From: Dyadobacter sp. CY312
GTDB lineage: Bacteria; Bacteroidota; Bacteroidia; Cytophagales; Spirosomataceae
NCBI RefSeq assembly: GCF_021390535.1
Contig: NZ_JAJUXG010000001.1
Span: 248,001-312,000, forward strand
Length of the DNA stretch: 64,000 bases
Reading direction: 5' to 3'
Shown here: one piece after another, positions 26,676-36,156 of the stretch
Layout: every line of letters starts with the position of its first letter
Position numbering within the stretch: the stretch's first letter is position 1
Notes under the pieces: model-generated
Databases searched by the model: none
What the model was told of the DNA's origin: nothing
The model's input: only the letters and a program-made list of their open reading frames with translations
Position numbers and translations under genes: made by a program

Positions 26676-28244
26676 TTACCTAACCCGCCCCGCATTCACA
26701 TTGGCTTCGAGCGATGTGTTACTCTGGATTTCATTTTGAGGATAAGGATACTTGGTATAATCCACCGCATCCGAATAAGTAGATGGTGACAGCAATCTTG
26801 GTACTATCTTCTCCTTAAATTTCAACAACGGGTTAGCACCATTGCTGGCACTTCTTCCCCAACGGAAGAGGTCATCCCGCTTACGGCCTTCCATAAATAG
26901 CTCTTTGTTACGCTCTTCAAAAATTTCATCCCGCAGTTTGTCTTTAGTAGTAAAGGCAGCTAATGTAAGAGCCGGAAGTCCACTACGGGTACGAACCTGA
27001 TTCAGCAGGGTTATGCTTTCCTCGTTTGGACCGCTTACTTCGTTCAATGCTTCTGCACGCATCAATAATACGTCCGCATAGCGAATGATAACTACGTTGT
27101 TAAAACCTGCATAATTGTAGTTGTTAACGTGAGGGTATTTTAAGTTATAAACGTATTTGGCCGCAGTGGTATCAGGCGCTTTTCCGCCTGGACCGCCAAA
27201 CTCTTTCGGAACACTGACAATTGTCCCGTAAAGTGCTTTATAAATGCCAGTCAGGAGTTCTCTTCTTGCGTCTTCCTTCGCAAATTGCGCATAGAACTGC
27301 AGGTGAATCGGGAAGTTGTTCCAACCTCTGTTGAAATCCCAGGGCACAGAGTTAATACCAAAACTGTTGCTATTGATACCGTAAGAGCCCGCCTCGTTTG
27401 ATGATTTCAGAACAAAAATAAACTCATTGTCAGAGCGGTTGTTTGTCGCAAAAAGTGATTTGATACCGCCTTCGGCCTGCGTTCTCAGGTCATAGTTTTT
27501 GTTCATTACTTCCAAAGATTTTTCAGCAGCTTTCGCAAACTCACCACGACGCAAGTAAAGACGTGCCAATAGTGCCTTGGCCGCACCGCTTGTTGCACGG
27601 GCTACCTCTGTTGCAGCATATGACTGCGGAAGGTGTTGTTCTGCAAATTGCAGATCCGTAATCATCGCATCTTCTATAACGGACTGTTCGGTCAACGGGG
27701 GATTTTCATCACTTTCTGTGAATTTAGAAGATGATTTGATAAACAAAGGCACTGCTCCCCAAAGTGAGGTAGCATCGTAATAGGCCAATGCTCTCAGGAA
27801 ACGAACTTCTCCCAAATTCTGGTTTTGAAGTGCAACAGTCGACGAGTTTCCTGTATAATCAACATTGGAAATCAATTCTTCCGCTTCATTGGTTCTCGAT
27901 ATCAGCTTAAAAATACTAATCCATACTCCATTGAATGTTGAGTTAGAAGCATCGTAGGTCAACTGGTCGATCTGGCCACCCTGACGAGCCGTACCTGTAG
28001 TAGTTACCACCTCTCCCGGATATTCGTACAGCCAGTACAAGTGACCCGCATAGTAACCAAATCCGCCATTGTCTTTCAACGCTGCGTAAGCTCCGCGAAC
28101 TGCCTGCTCAGCATGCTCGGGCTTGGTAAGCACATTCTGATCATAGACCGAAAATGTCTCATCCTCCAATCCCTTTTCACAACCCATCACCAGAATAAGT
28201 CCGGAGAGTAAGGCTACATTAAGTATTCGATATACATTCTTCAT
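26676..28244 (-). CDS. SusD/RagB-family outer membrane lipoprotein
   Basis: A 522-residue glycan-binding lipoprotein, the partner of the SusC ending 24 bases upstream. The lipobox cysteine is residue 22 (LVMGC, then EKGLEDE). Family features include AVRGAYAALKDNGGFGYYAG near the start, GEVRFLRALAYYDATSLWGAVPL (about 144-166), AKALLARLYLRRGEFAKAAE and the C-terminal ERNKELFMEGRKRDDLFRWG. The stop lies just before the strong hairpin at 26620-26662. Confidence 0.95.
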   Translation of the reverse strand: MKNVYRILNVALLSGLILVMGCEKGLEDETFSVYDQNVLTKPEHAEQAVRGAYAALKDNGGFGYYAGHLYWLYEYPGEVVTTTGTARQGGQIDQLTYDASNSTFNGVWISIFKLISRTNEAEELISNVDYTGNSSTVALQNQNLGEVRFLRALAYYDATSLWGAVPLFIKSSSKFTESDENPPLTEQSVIEDAMITDLQFAEQHLPQSYAATEVARATSGAAKALLARLYLRRGEFAKAAEKSLEVMNKNYDLRTQAEGGIKSLFATNNRSDNEFIFVLKSSNEAGSYGINSNSFGINSVPWDFNRGWNNFPIHLQFYAQFAKEDARRELLTGIYKALYGTIVSVPKEFGGPGGKAPDTTAAKYVYNLKYPHVNNYNYAGFNNVVIIRYADVLLMRAEALNEVSGPNEESITLLNQVRTRSGLPALTLAAFTTKDKLRDEIFEERNKELFMEGRKRDDLFRWGRSASNGANPLLKFKEKIVPRLLSPSTYSDAVDYTKYPYPQNEIQSNTSLEANVNAGRVR

Positions 28245-28267
28245 TTCTGATTCGATTTATATTTTGA

Positions 28268-31200
28268 TTAAAACGTCAATCTTCCACCTAATAAAAACAT
28301 AGTACTCACCGGATATGCATTGAAATCTATCCCTCTCGCCACATTGCGGTTTTGCTGTGTGTTAGAAACCAGGTTACCAATCTCAGGATCTAACCCCGAA
28401 TATTTGGTGAGTGTAGCCAGGTTTTGCGCATTTACATAAATATCGAATCCGGCTATGCCTATGCTCTTCAATACCGGAGCAGGAATGCTGTAAGTTAGCG
28501 TTACGTTTTTCAACCGAAGGAAATCCGAGCTTTCGATAAAACGGGAGTTAACAAACCCTCCGTGTGTATTACCATAAAAACTGCGGGCCGGGATTGTACC
28601 AGTTGTATTCTCTGGAGACCACGTATCGGTTATCACCTGATTAAGTACATTTCCCTGGGTGATGGGGTTCAATAAATCGACTTTCTGGACATTCACCAAC
28701 TTTCCTCCGGCTTGTCCCTGAACAACCACGTCCAGTCTGAAATTTTTGTACGTCAGGTTATTGGTAAAACCGAAATTTACTTTTGGCACCCCGGTTCCAA
28801 GCACCTTGCGGTCGTCAGCATTCACGACTCCATCTCCGTTAAGATCCGAGAATTTAGGATCTCCTGCCTTCGCGTTAGGATGTGTTTTCAAAGCCGGGTC
28901 GTTCTCCTGAAGAATTCCTTCGTAAACGTAGCCATAAATCGCACCGATAGGCTCGCCGACACGGATGATAAACGGACTTTCAAAGTTCGCTGCTCCATCC
29001 GGCTTGAAGCTTCCTACATAAATGTCCGAGTCGTTGACACCCAATGACTTCACTTTGTTTTTGTTGTTGGCATAAGAAATGGTACTGTTCCATTTGAAAT
29101 CCTTACCGGTTATATTCACTGTTTGAATCGAAAGCTCCAACCCTCTATTTTGCACCTTACCTGCATTTCCGAAACGAGTTTCAAAACCGGTTGATGGAGA
29201 AATACTTCTGTCAAGCAACAGATCATTGGTTTGTTTGTCGTAGTAATCAGCTTCTACAATAACTCTGTTTTTGAACAATCCTACTTCCAGCCCCAAGTCC
29301 CAGGCTGCAGTTTGTTCCCATTTCAGATCGGGGTTCGACAGACGCGTAACCGCGATACCACTCACCGAAGTAACGCCGTCAAAAGTATAGCGGGTGGAAC
29401 TATTTGCCGCAAAAGTAGCCAGGGAAATTCCTGATCCGATACGGTCGTTACCTGTGATACCGTAGCTCACACGCGCCTTACCAGAAGATAGAAAAGGCAG
29501 GTCTTTCAATGCTTCTTCCTGAGCAAACTTCCATGCGAATGCTGCTGACGGGAAATAACCTAGTTTGTGGTTGTTTCCAAAAACCGAAGAACCGTCTATC
29601 CGGTAAATACCGGTAAAAATATACTTATCGTTGAAATCGTAATCCACACGTCCAAACCAACTTTTGCGCTTGATCATACTCTTTCCTGAGTAAGCATTGA
29701 AATCCTGAGCCGTTGCCAGGTTGTTATATCCAAGGTCATCACTACTGAAGTTGGTAGCTGTCAAACCTGTTTCCTGATACGTGAAATTTTGATGGTTATA
29801 ACCTGCCAATAATTTGATGGAATGGTCGCCCTTCTTAATATCGTAGTTAATTGTCGGGTTAAAGATCAAATCCAGCTCATCTATGTCGGTTACGGTAGCC
29901 AAACCTTTTGTCGAAATGGCATTAGGAACCGTCGAGGGAGCGAAGTAGCGGTACTTGCTTTTGGTTATATCCGCACCGAAGTCACCTTGCAGCAACAAAC
30001 CTTTGATAATCTCATACTTCAAAGAGAAATAACCATTGGTACGGTAGGATGTATTTTCACGATCTTCTGCCTGAACAAAGTGCAACGGGTTACGTGCATC
30101 GCGTTGCGGAGACATGCCCGAATCGTAAGTAGAAGCGGGATTGGCTCTCAAAACCTGCTTCAAAAATCCGTTGATTGTTGAAGGAGAAAGAGGCAGGTCA
30201 TTTTGAACCCCGTAGTTTCCAAAAATACGGGCAGTCATTTTGAATTTATCATTCACGGTGTGGTCTACGTTGACACGACCACCAATCCGCTTAAAGTTGG
30301 AATGAACGATGATACCTTCCTGATTCAGGTAATCAAAGCTGGAGAAAACCGATGTTTTGTCGGTACCACCGGTAAAACTAATCGTATGATTTTGCACCGA
30401 AGCTGTACGAAAAAGCTCATCCTGCCAGTCTGTACCCAATATTCCACGTTGTAAGGAGTCCAACCGACCCGCACCGTAGGGAGGTAATTCCCCGTTGATC
30501 CCCGCCAACTTATTTAGTCGAACGGCATGGTCATAAGGGCCAACCAGATCAAAGCGATTCACTACCCTCTGAATACCGTAAGAGCTATGCAGACTAACCC
30601 GGCTCGTTTTATTTGATCCGTTTTTGGTCGTAACCAAAATTACCCCGTTGGCACCACGTGATCCGTAGATAGCAGTTGAGGCTGCATCTTTAAGAATGGT
30701 GATGGAAGCTATATCTTCCGGATTCAGGGAAAAGCCAACCCCGCCGTTCACGGGGAAGCCGTCAATGACATACAACGGCTCACTGTCAGCGTTCAAAGAG
30801 TTGGTACCACGAATCCGGATAGAAAGTGCTGCTCCGGGCGTACCATTATTCTGGGTAACCTGCACACCGGCTGCTCTACCTTGTAGAAGATTCGCCATGG
30901 ATAGGGAAGCCTGGTTAAGATCTTCCGAACCCAATGTTACCGCCGAACCTGTAAAGCTGCTTTTGTTCTTGCTGCCGTAGCCTACTACCATTACTTCGTT
31001 CAGCGAAGCAATTTCAGTAACCAGGGTTACGTCCAGCACCGATTTACCGCCAACCGTCAATTCCTGTGTTTCGTAGCCGAGCATTTTAAAAATAAGGATC
31101 GCATCGTCTTCAACTACCAGGCTGAACTTGCCATTGACATCAGTACTGGTGCCGTTCTGTGTTCCTTTCTCCATCACACTGGCACCCGGTAGAAGCTCGC

Positions 31201-31363
31201 CGTCCTTTGACGCTACCTTCCCCGAAACGGTAATCTTCTTTAACTTGCTGGTAATTGCATTCGGCGCAGCATACACCGATACCACCGTTGTACTGAGCAC
31301 CAACATTCCTGAGGCGGTAAGGAATAGGGCGTCACGTAGTCTTTTCGTAAATTTTAACATCAT
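28268..31363 (-). CDS. SusC/RagA-family TonB-linked outer membrane transporter
   Basis: A 1031-residue importer starting at ATG 31363 (MMLKFTKRLRD); the frame extends to 31423, but that part is not family-like. A signal peptide ends near VYAA, followed by the carboxypeptidase-regulatory-like domain (GKVASKDGELLPGASV, then FKMLGYETQ). A TonB-box-like EVMVVGYGSK, the plug (IRIRGTNSLN, PLYVIDGFP, ITILKDAASTAIYGSRGANGVILVTTK) and a barrel ending LLGGRLTF follow. It forms an operon with susD. The hybrid two-component regulator is transcribed divergently about 300 bases away, so it is the likely sensor for this locus. Confidence 0.95.
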   Translation of the reverse strand: MMLKFTKRLRDALFLTASGMLVLSTTVVSVYAAPNAITSKLKKITVSGKVASKDGELLPGASVMEKGTQNGTSTDVNGKFSLVVEDDAILIFKMLGYETQELTVGGKSVLDVTLVTEIASLNEVMVVGYGSKNKSSFTGSAVTLGSEDLNQASLSMANLLQGRAAGVQVTQNNGTPGAALSIRIRGTNSLNADSEPLYVIDGFPVNGGVGFSLNPEDIASITILKDAASTAIYGSRGANGVILVTTKNGSNKTSRVSLHSSYGIQRVVNRFDLVGPYDHAVRLNKLAGINGELPPYGAGRLDSLQRGILGTDWQDELFRTASVQNHTISFTGGTDKTSVFSSFDYLNQEGIIVHSNFKRIGGRVNVDHTVNDKFKMTARIFGNYGVQNDLPLSPSTINGFLKQVLRANPASTYDSGMSPQRDARNPLHFVQAEDRENTSYRTNGYFSLKYEIIKGLLLQGDFGADITKSKYRYFAPSTVPNAISTKGLATVTDIDELDLIFNPTINYDIKKGDHSIKLLAGYNHQNFTYQETGLTATNFSSDDLGYNNLATAQDFNAYSGKSMIKRKSWFGRVDYDFNDKYIFTGIYRIDGSSVFGNNHKLGYFPSAAFAWKFAQEEALKDLPFLSSGKARVSYGITGNDRIGSGISLATFAANSSTRYTFDGVTSVSGIAVTRLSNPDLKWEQTAAWDLGLEVGLFKNRVIVEADYYDKQTNDLLLDRSISPSTGFETRFGNAGKVQNRGLELSIQTVNITGKDFKWNSTISYANNKNKVKSLGVNDSDIYVGSFKPDGAANFESPFIIRVGEPIGAIYGYVYEGILQENDPALKTHPNAKAGDPKFSDLNGDGVVNADDRKVLGTGVPKVNFGFTNNLTYKNFRLDVVVQGQAGGKLVNVQKVDLLNPITQGNVLNQVITDTWSPENTTGTIPARSFYGNTHGGFVNSRFIESSDFLRLKNVTLTYSIPAPVLKSIGIAGFDIYVNAQNLATLTKYSGLDPEIGNLVSNTQQNRNVARGIDFNAYPVSTMFLLGGRLTF

Positions 31364-31661
31364 TTTAATCGATAATGGATCCGAAAAATTTGGCAAACAG
31401 AAGGGCATTGATCTTAAAATCACTTACGGGTATTTTAATGATAATCGCATTGATGATTGGTTCGATAAAATTACCAGCAAGGCAATCCGTGTCGTGTTCC
31501 AATAGTCCCGATTTGCGGTAGTTCTGTCCGCAAACCTGCTTTTTAGCCTATATAAACGAATTTTTTGGTAGTATTTTCAAGAAATTCAATAAAACTGAAT
31601 CCTCAAAGTTATAACTTGAAGAATTAAAGATGGCGAAAGCCCTCGATCATAATATTTTAGT

Positions 31662-34600
31662 ATGCTATATAGAATTACGGTGTTTTTGCTTGTTTTGCTG
31701 TCCAATTTCATTTTTGCCCAAACCAGTAATGTAAAATTTATCAACATAGGAAGCAATGACGGGTTATCACAGAATACTGTTCGTTGCACTTTTCAGGACA
31801 AAAAAGGACTTATCTGGCTGGGTACAATGGACGGTCTTAATAAATACGACGGTTATAAGTTTACCGTCTATAAGAAAGATGCCGGCGACCCGAATAGCTT
31901 AAGTTCAAACGATATCAAGTCCATTGCCGAAGATGCCGATGGGAGATTATGGCTTGCAACATGGGAGGGTGGTGTAAATGTATTTGATCCAAAGTCTGAT
32001 CAATTTACCCGCTACCGGAAAGGGGTCAAGTCTTCAGCAACCGGAACAATTTCCAGTGATTACATCGAATGTATTTTTGTCGACAGTGATAATAACGTGT
32101 GGATCGGCACCGCTTCCGACGGTCTCGATTTTTATGACGCTAAGAAAAAACAGTTCTTCCATTACGCTGTAACAACTGGTAAACCTGGCGGATTAACGGG
32201 CAACAATATCTCCCATATTTATGAAGACAAAAGCAAAAATATCTGGATAGGGACCACGACCGGACTTAATCTTTACGACAAGAAAACACGGACCTTCCGA
32301 AATTTTACGCAAACTATTCCGCAAACGAATTCGGCTCCTTACAATAAGATCAAGTTTGTATTCGAAGACAGTCATCGAAATTTTTGGGCTGGGACCTACG
32401 GCGGCGGACTCAGTCAGCTCGACCGAAAATCGGGGGTACTTAGTCCTTTTAAGCGAAAAGAGCTCAGTCACGACGTGCTGCTTTCTATGGCCGAAGACAA
32501 TCTGGGTAATTTGTGGATCGGTACCGAAAACGGCGGGCTTATCCTTTTCAATCCCCAAAAGAATAACGTTACCCACTTCCGGGCCAACGAAAATGACAGA
32601 ACCAGCATTAGCAGCAATACGATAAACTCGGTCCAGAAAGACCGTCAGGGTAATTTATGGTTGGGAACGCTGAATGGCGGGGTCAATGTAATTAATCCGG
32701 AAGCTGACAAGTTCAATCATTACCGGCATCGGCAGGGAACCAATAGTTTGAGCAATAACATTGTAAACGTCATTTATGAGGACACAAAAAAAGTGCTCTG
32801 GATCGGTACTGACGGGGGTGGGGTAGACCGCTTTGATCGTTCAAAAAATGAGTTCAGAAATTATAAACACTTCAAAAACAACCGCAACTCCATTGCCGGC
32901 GACTACGTCCTGACGGTTGCCGAGGATAAGAACCGTGACCTGTGGATAGGTACCTGGGGTGAAGGCATCACGGTATTGAATCCAGAGAAAAATAGCTACC
33001 GCTATTATGTAAACGATCCTAAAAACCCGAAAAGCGTAAACAGTAATTATGCCTTTTACCTTTTCAAAGACAGCCAGGAACAACTCTGGGTAGGGACCTA
33101 TGGTGGCGGGCTCGACCGCTACAACCCGTCCGATCATTCATTTACCCATTTTGTAAATGACCCTAAAAATTCCGCCAGCCTGAGTGGAAACTATATTCTT
33201 ACTATTCAGGAAAGTCGTAGCGGACATTTGCTAATAGGAACTGACGGAGGAGGGATTTGTATTATGGATAAGAAGACCGGCAAATTCCGGTCTTTCAAAC
33301 ACGCTGAATCAGCTAACAGCCTTAGTAATAACAGCGTAACGTCCATCTGGGAAGACGGGGAGGGAAATCTGTGGCTGGGTACCAACTACGGAATGAACCG
33401 GCTCAATCCGAAAACGGGTGAGATTACCCAATGGTATACCCGAAACGGTCTGCCCAGTGACGTTATTACCGGTCTGATTTCGGACGAAGCGGGCAACCTG
33501 TGGATTAGTACAACTAAAGGAATTTCCAAGTATAACATCGGCAAGAATACATTTGAAAACTTTGGCATTACCGACGGACTGCAGGGAAATGAATTTAAAG
33601 CAGCACGCTGCCTGAGCCGTAACGGAAAAATGTATCTGGGGGGATTTAACGGATTCAATGAATTTCAGCCAAAGGATACAAAAATATCTGACAATGAACC
33701 GATTATAATTTTTACCGGATTTCAGATATTCAACAAAGAGGTGCCGGTGGCTAAGCATGACTCTCCTTTGAGCGAGAGCATCAACACGGTCAGGAGAATT
33801 GTACTTTCCTATGCCGAGTCGGTCATCACATTCGAATTTGCTGCTTTGAATTACATCAATAAAGAGAAGATCAACTACGCTTATATGCTCGAAGGGTTTG
33901 ATAAACAGTGGAGCCGGATCGGATCAAAAAACAATGTAACTTATACCAACCTGGATGCGGGCGAGTATCTGCTGAGGGTGAAAACGGTTGCCAATAACGG
34001 AGAATTGTCTGCCAACAGCGCGGAAATAGTACTAATAGTAACGCCACCATACTGGAAAACCTGGTGGTTCAGGTTGCTTATTCTGGTGGCGATTGTCGGG
34101 ATCATACTTTTGCTCTTCTACCAGCGACTCGCCTCTGTTGAACAACAGAACCGGCAGTTGGAAGAGGTGGTTACTGCCCGAACGCGCGAATTAAAAGAAG
34201 CCAATGAAGATCTTGAACTGAGTAATCATACCAAGGATCGCTTCTTTTCGATACTTGCACATGACCTCAAAAATCCGGTTGCCGCTTTGTCCGGAATTTC
34301 CGATTTGCTCAAAATGAAGTTTTCTACGTTGAGTACCGAGGAAATTTACAGCTACATTAATGATATCAACAAAAGTTCGAATTCGATTCAGAATCTGCTC
34401 ATAACCCTGCTCGACTGGGCTCAGACACAGACTCAGAACATCGCCTACATTCCCGAAGACCTAAATTTGCATGAACTTCTGATTAAAAATGAGGCGCTTC
34501 TGGAACAGCAAATGAAGAGTAAGAACATTCATTTTTCGTTACGTGTAGATCAGCTACACGACGTTTTTGCTGATGTACAAATGATAGACACTGTTTTGCG

Positions 34601-35786
34601 TAATCTATTGAGTAACAGTATAAAGTTCACTCCCGTAAATGGTGCGATAACTGTTGAATCCAAAGAAAATATAGATCAGATTATCCTGTCCTTCATCGAC
34701 ACAGGTATTGGCATGAGTCAGGAGCAGGCTACTAGTCTATTCGATATTCAGCGGCAAAGCGTTGCGATTGGTACTGCCGGCGAAACCGGCACCGGACTGG
34801 GGCTGTTCATTGTCAAAGAATTTATCGACGTTAACAAGGGATCCATCTCCGTCGAAAGTACGCCGGATCAGGGAACGACTTTTACCGTTATGCTTCCAAA
34901 ATCAAAAAATACAGCGATCAAATCCGCTAAAAGTACTGCATCCATTTCGTTGCAGCGAACCCCTGAAACCACAATTGCCGAGGCATTATCGCCTGAAAAA
35001 CTAGAGGCCTTACATGGAAAGAAAATTCTGATTGTGGATGACAACCCTGAGATACGCACGTTTCTTCGGCTTCTGCTTTCGGATGTATTCGCTGTTTCTG
35101 AGGCAGAAAACGGTGCAGAAGCTATTCAGGTCGCAGCCCGATCTCAGCCCGATGTGATTATTTCAGACATGATCATGCCGGTAATGAACGGACTGGAATT
35201 TTGCCAGACAATCAAAAATAACCCGAACACCAGCCATATTCCGGTAATTCTACTCACCAGTCAGGCCAACGAAAACAGCCAGCTATCGGGTTACGAAGCG
35301 GGCGCCGACAGCTACCTGATGAAGCCTGTCAAGCAGCATATGCTATTCCAGGTGGTATATAATTTTATTCGTAACCAGGACATCATTCGGCAGAAGTTTG
35401 TTCAGTCGGTTGACCTTTATCCCTCGGACCTTGTCGCGAACCAGCTGGATAAAGAGTTTTTGGATAAAATTGTAAACTACATTGAAGAGAACCTGGCCGA
35501 TCCTGACCTGGACAATAAGAAAATCAGCCAGCTCACAAATCTGAGCCGGACGGTGCTGTATGCCAAGTTTAAATCATTAACCGGGCAGGGAATTCATGAT
35601 TTTATCAAATCCATACGGCTAAAAAAGGGATTGAAACTATTGCAGGAAGGCCGACTGAATATTAACCAGATTGCCTATGAAGTCGGGTTTAACACACCTT
35701 CTTATTTCTCCAAAAGTTTTACCAAACAATACGGTGTTTCACCATCGGAATATGTGGCTAAATTAAAGAACCATCAAAGCGCCTAA
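31662..35786 (+). CDS. Hybrid two-component system regulator (HTCS)
   Basis: A 1374-residue single-polypeptide sensor and regulator. In order: signal sequence (to about residue 20, ending FAQ); around a dozen propeller repeats in a periplasmic double propeller (about 25-690, each with an LWIGT-type strand); Y_Y_Y domain (about 720-785); membrane segment WWFRLLILVAIVGIILLLFY (about 797-817). Then come a HisKA domain with His867 in ILAHDLKNPVAAL, a HATPase (RNLLSNSIKFT, GTGLGLFIVKEF), a receiver with Asp1169 in IISDMIMPVMNG, and an AraC-type DNA-binding domain (about 1268-1370, NQIAYEVGFNTPSYFSKSFTKQYGVSP). HTCS proteins bind breakdown products of the glycan in the periplasm and switch on the neighbouring Sus locus. 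The divergent SusCD pair is the obvious target. Confidence 0.96.
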   Translation: MLYRITVFLLVLLSNFIFAQTSNVKFINIGSNDGLSQNTVRCTFQDKKGLIWLGTMDGLNKYDGYKFTVYKKDAGDPNSLSSNDIKSIAEDADGRLWLATWEGGVNVFDPKSDQFTRYRKGVKSSATGTISSDYIECIFVDSDNNVWIGTASDGLDFYDAKKKQFFHYAVTTGKPGGLTGNNISHIYEDKSKNIWIGTTTGLNLYDKKTRTFRNFTQTIPQTNSAPYNKIKFVFEDSHRNFWAGTYGGGLSQLDRKSGVLSPFKRKELSHDVLLSMAEDNLGNLWIGTENGGLILFNPQKNNVTHFRANENDRTSISSNTINSVQKDRQGNLWLGTLNGGVNVINPEADKFNHYRHRQGTNSLSNNIVNVIYEDTKKVLWIGTDGGGVDRFDRSKNEFRNYKHFKNNRNSIAGDYVLTVAEDKNRDLWIGTWGEGITVLNPEKNSYRYYVNDPKNPKSVNSNYAFYLFKDSQEQLWVGTYGGGLDRYNPSDHSFTHFVNDPKNSASLSGNYILTIQESRSGHLLIGTDGGGICIMDKKTGKFRSFKHAESANSLSNNSVTSIWEDGEGNLWLGTNYGMNRLNPKTGEITQWYTRNGLPSDVITGLISDEAGNLWISTTKGISKYNIGKNTFENFGITDGLQGNEFKAARCLSRNGKMYLGGFNGFNEFQPKDTKISDNEPIIIFTGFQIFNKEVPVAKHDSPLSESINTVRRIVLSYAESVITFEFAALNYINKEKINYAYMLEGFDKQWSRIGSKNNVTYTNLDAGEYLLRVKTVANNGELSANSAEIVLIVTPPYWKTWWFRLLILVAIVGIILLLFYQRLASVEQQNRQLEEVVTARTRELKEANEDLELSNHTKDRFFSILAHDLKNPVAALSGISDLLKMKFSTLSTEEIYSYINDINKSSNSIQNLLITLLDWAQTQTQNIAYIPEDLNLHELLIKNEALLEQQMKSKNIHFSLRVDQLHDVFADVQMIDTVLRNLLSNSIKFTPVNGAITVESKENIDQIILSFIDTGIGMSQEQATSLFDIQRQSVAIGTAGETGTGLGLFIVKEFIDVNKGSISVESTPDQGTTFTVMLPKSKNTAIKSAKSTASISLQRTPETTIAEALSPEKLEALHGKKILIVDDNPEIRTFLRLLLSDVFAVSEAENGAEAIQVAARSQPDVIISDMIMPVMNGLEFCQTIKNNPNTSHIPVILLTSQANENSQLSGYEAGADSYLMKPVKQHMLFQVVYNFIRNQDIIRQKFVQSVDLYPSDLVANQLDKEFLDKIVNYIEENLADPDLDNKKISQLTNLSRTVLYAKFKSLTGQGIHDFIKSIRLKKGLKLLQEGRLNINQIAYEVGFNTPSYFSKSFTKQYGVSPSEYVAKLKNHQSA

Positions 35787-35885
35787 TCCTATGTTTATAT
35801 AAAAGTAGGGTAGTCCGGCACTACTCTAACCTCTTTCGGGAATATGGGAACAACCGGATTACGTACCCAAACCTACTTTTGGGCG

Positions 35886-36150
35886 ATGAATACGATATCC
35901 CTATTATTACGTTTCACTTTGCTTTTATTTGGAAGTTTGAGCTGGCGCTTTGCTCAGTCCACTTCCCCAACAGGAACATTGACGTACAAAATGGAAGTGG
36001 TTCGCACCGCACCCGATTCGCCATTAAGAAGTGCTATTGTGCTTACCAATTCTGGGAATAACCGCACTCCTCACCCGCGGATGGGCCATTTATTTTAACA
36101 ACTTCAAAAGATTACAGAAGGAAGAAAATCCGGATGGTTCAAGTGCATGA
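35886..36150 (+). pseudogene. Probable frameshifted remnant of a small secreted protein
   Basis: From ATG 35886 the frame gives a signal peptide (MNTISLLLRFTLLLFGSLSW, cleaved near FAQ) and then GTLTYKMEVVRTAP, ending at TAA 36096-36098. One frame over, the sequence continues in a protein-like way (WAIYFNNFKRLQKEENPDG) to TGA 36148-36150. A single frameshift near 36060-36090 would join them. The GxLTYKMEV opening recalls the GLPGLI family of small secreted Bacteroidota proteins, but the match is only by eye. It could instead be a short intact 70-residue secreted peptide. Confidence 0.35.
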
Positions 36151-36156
36151 TGCACA

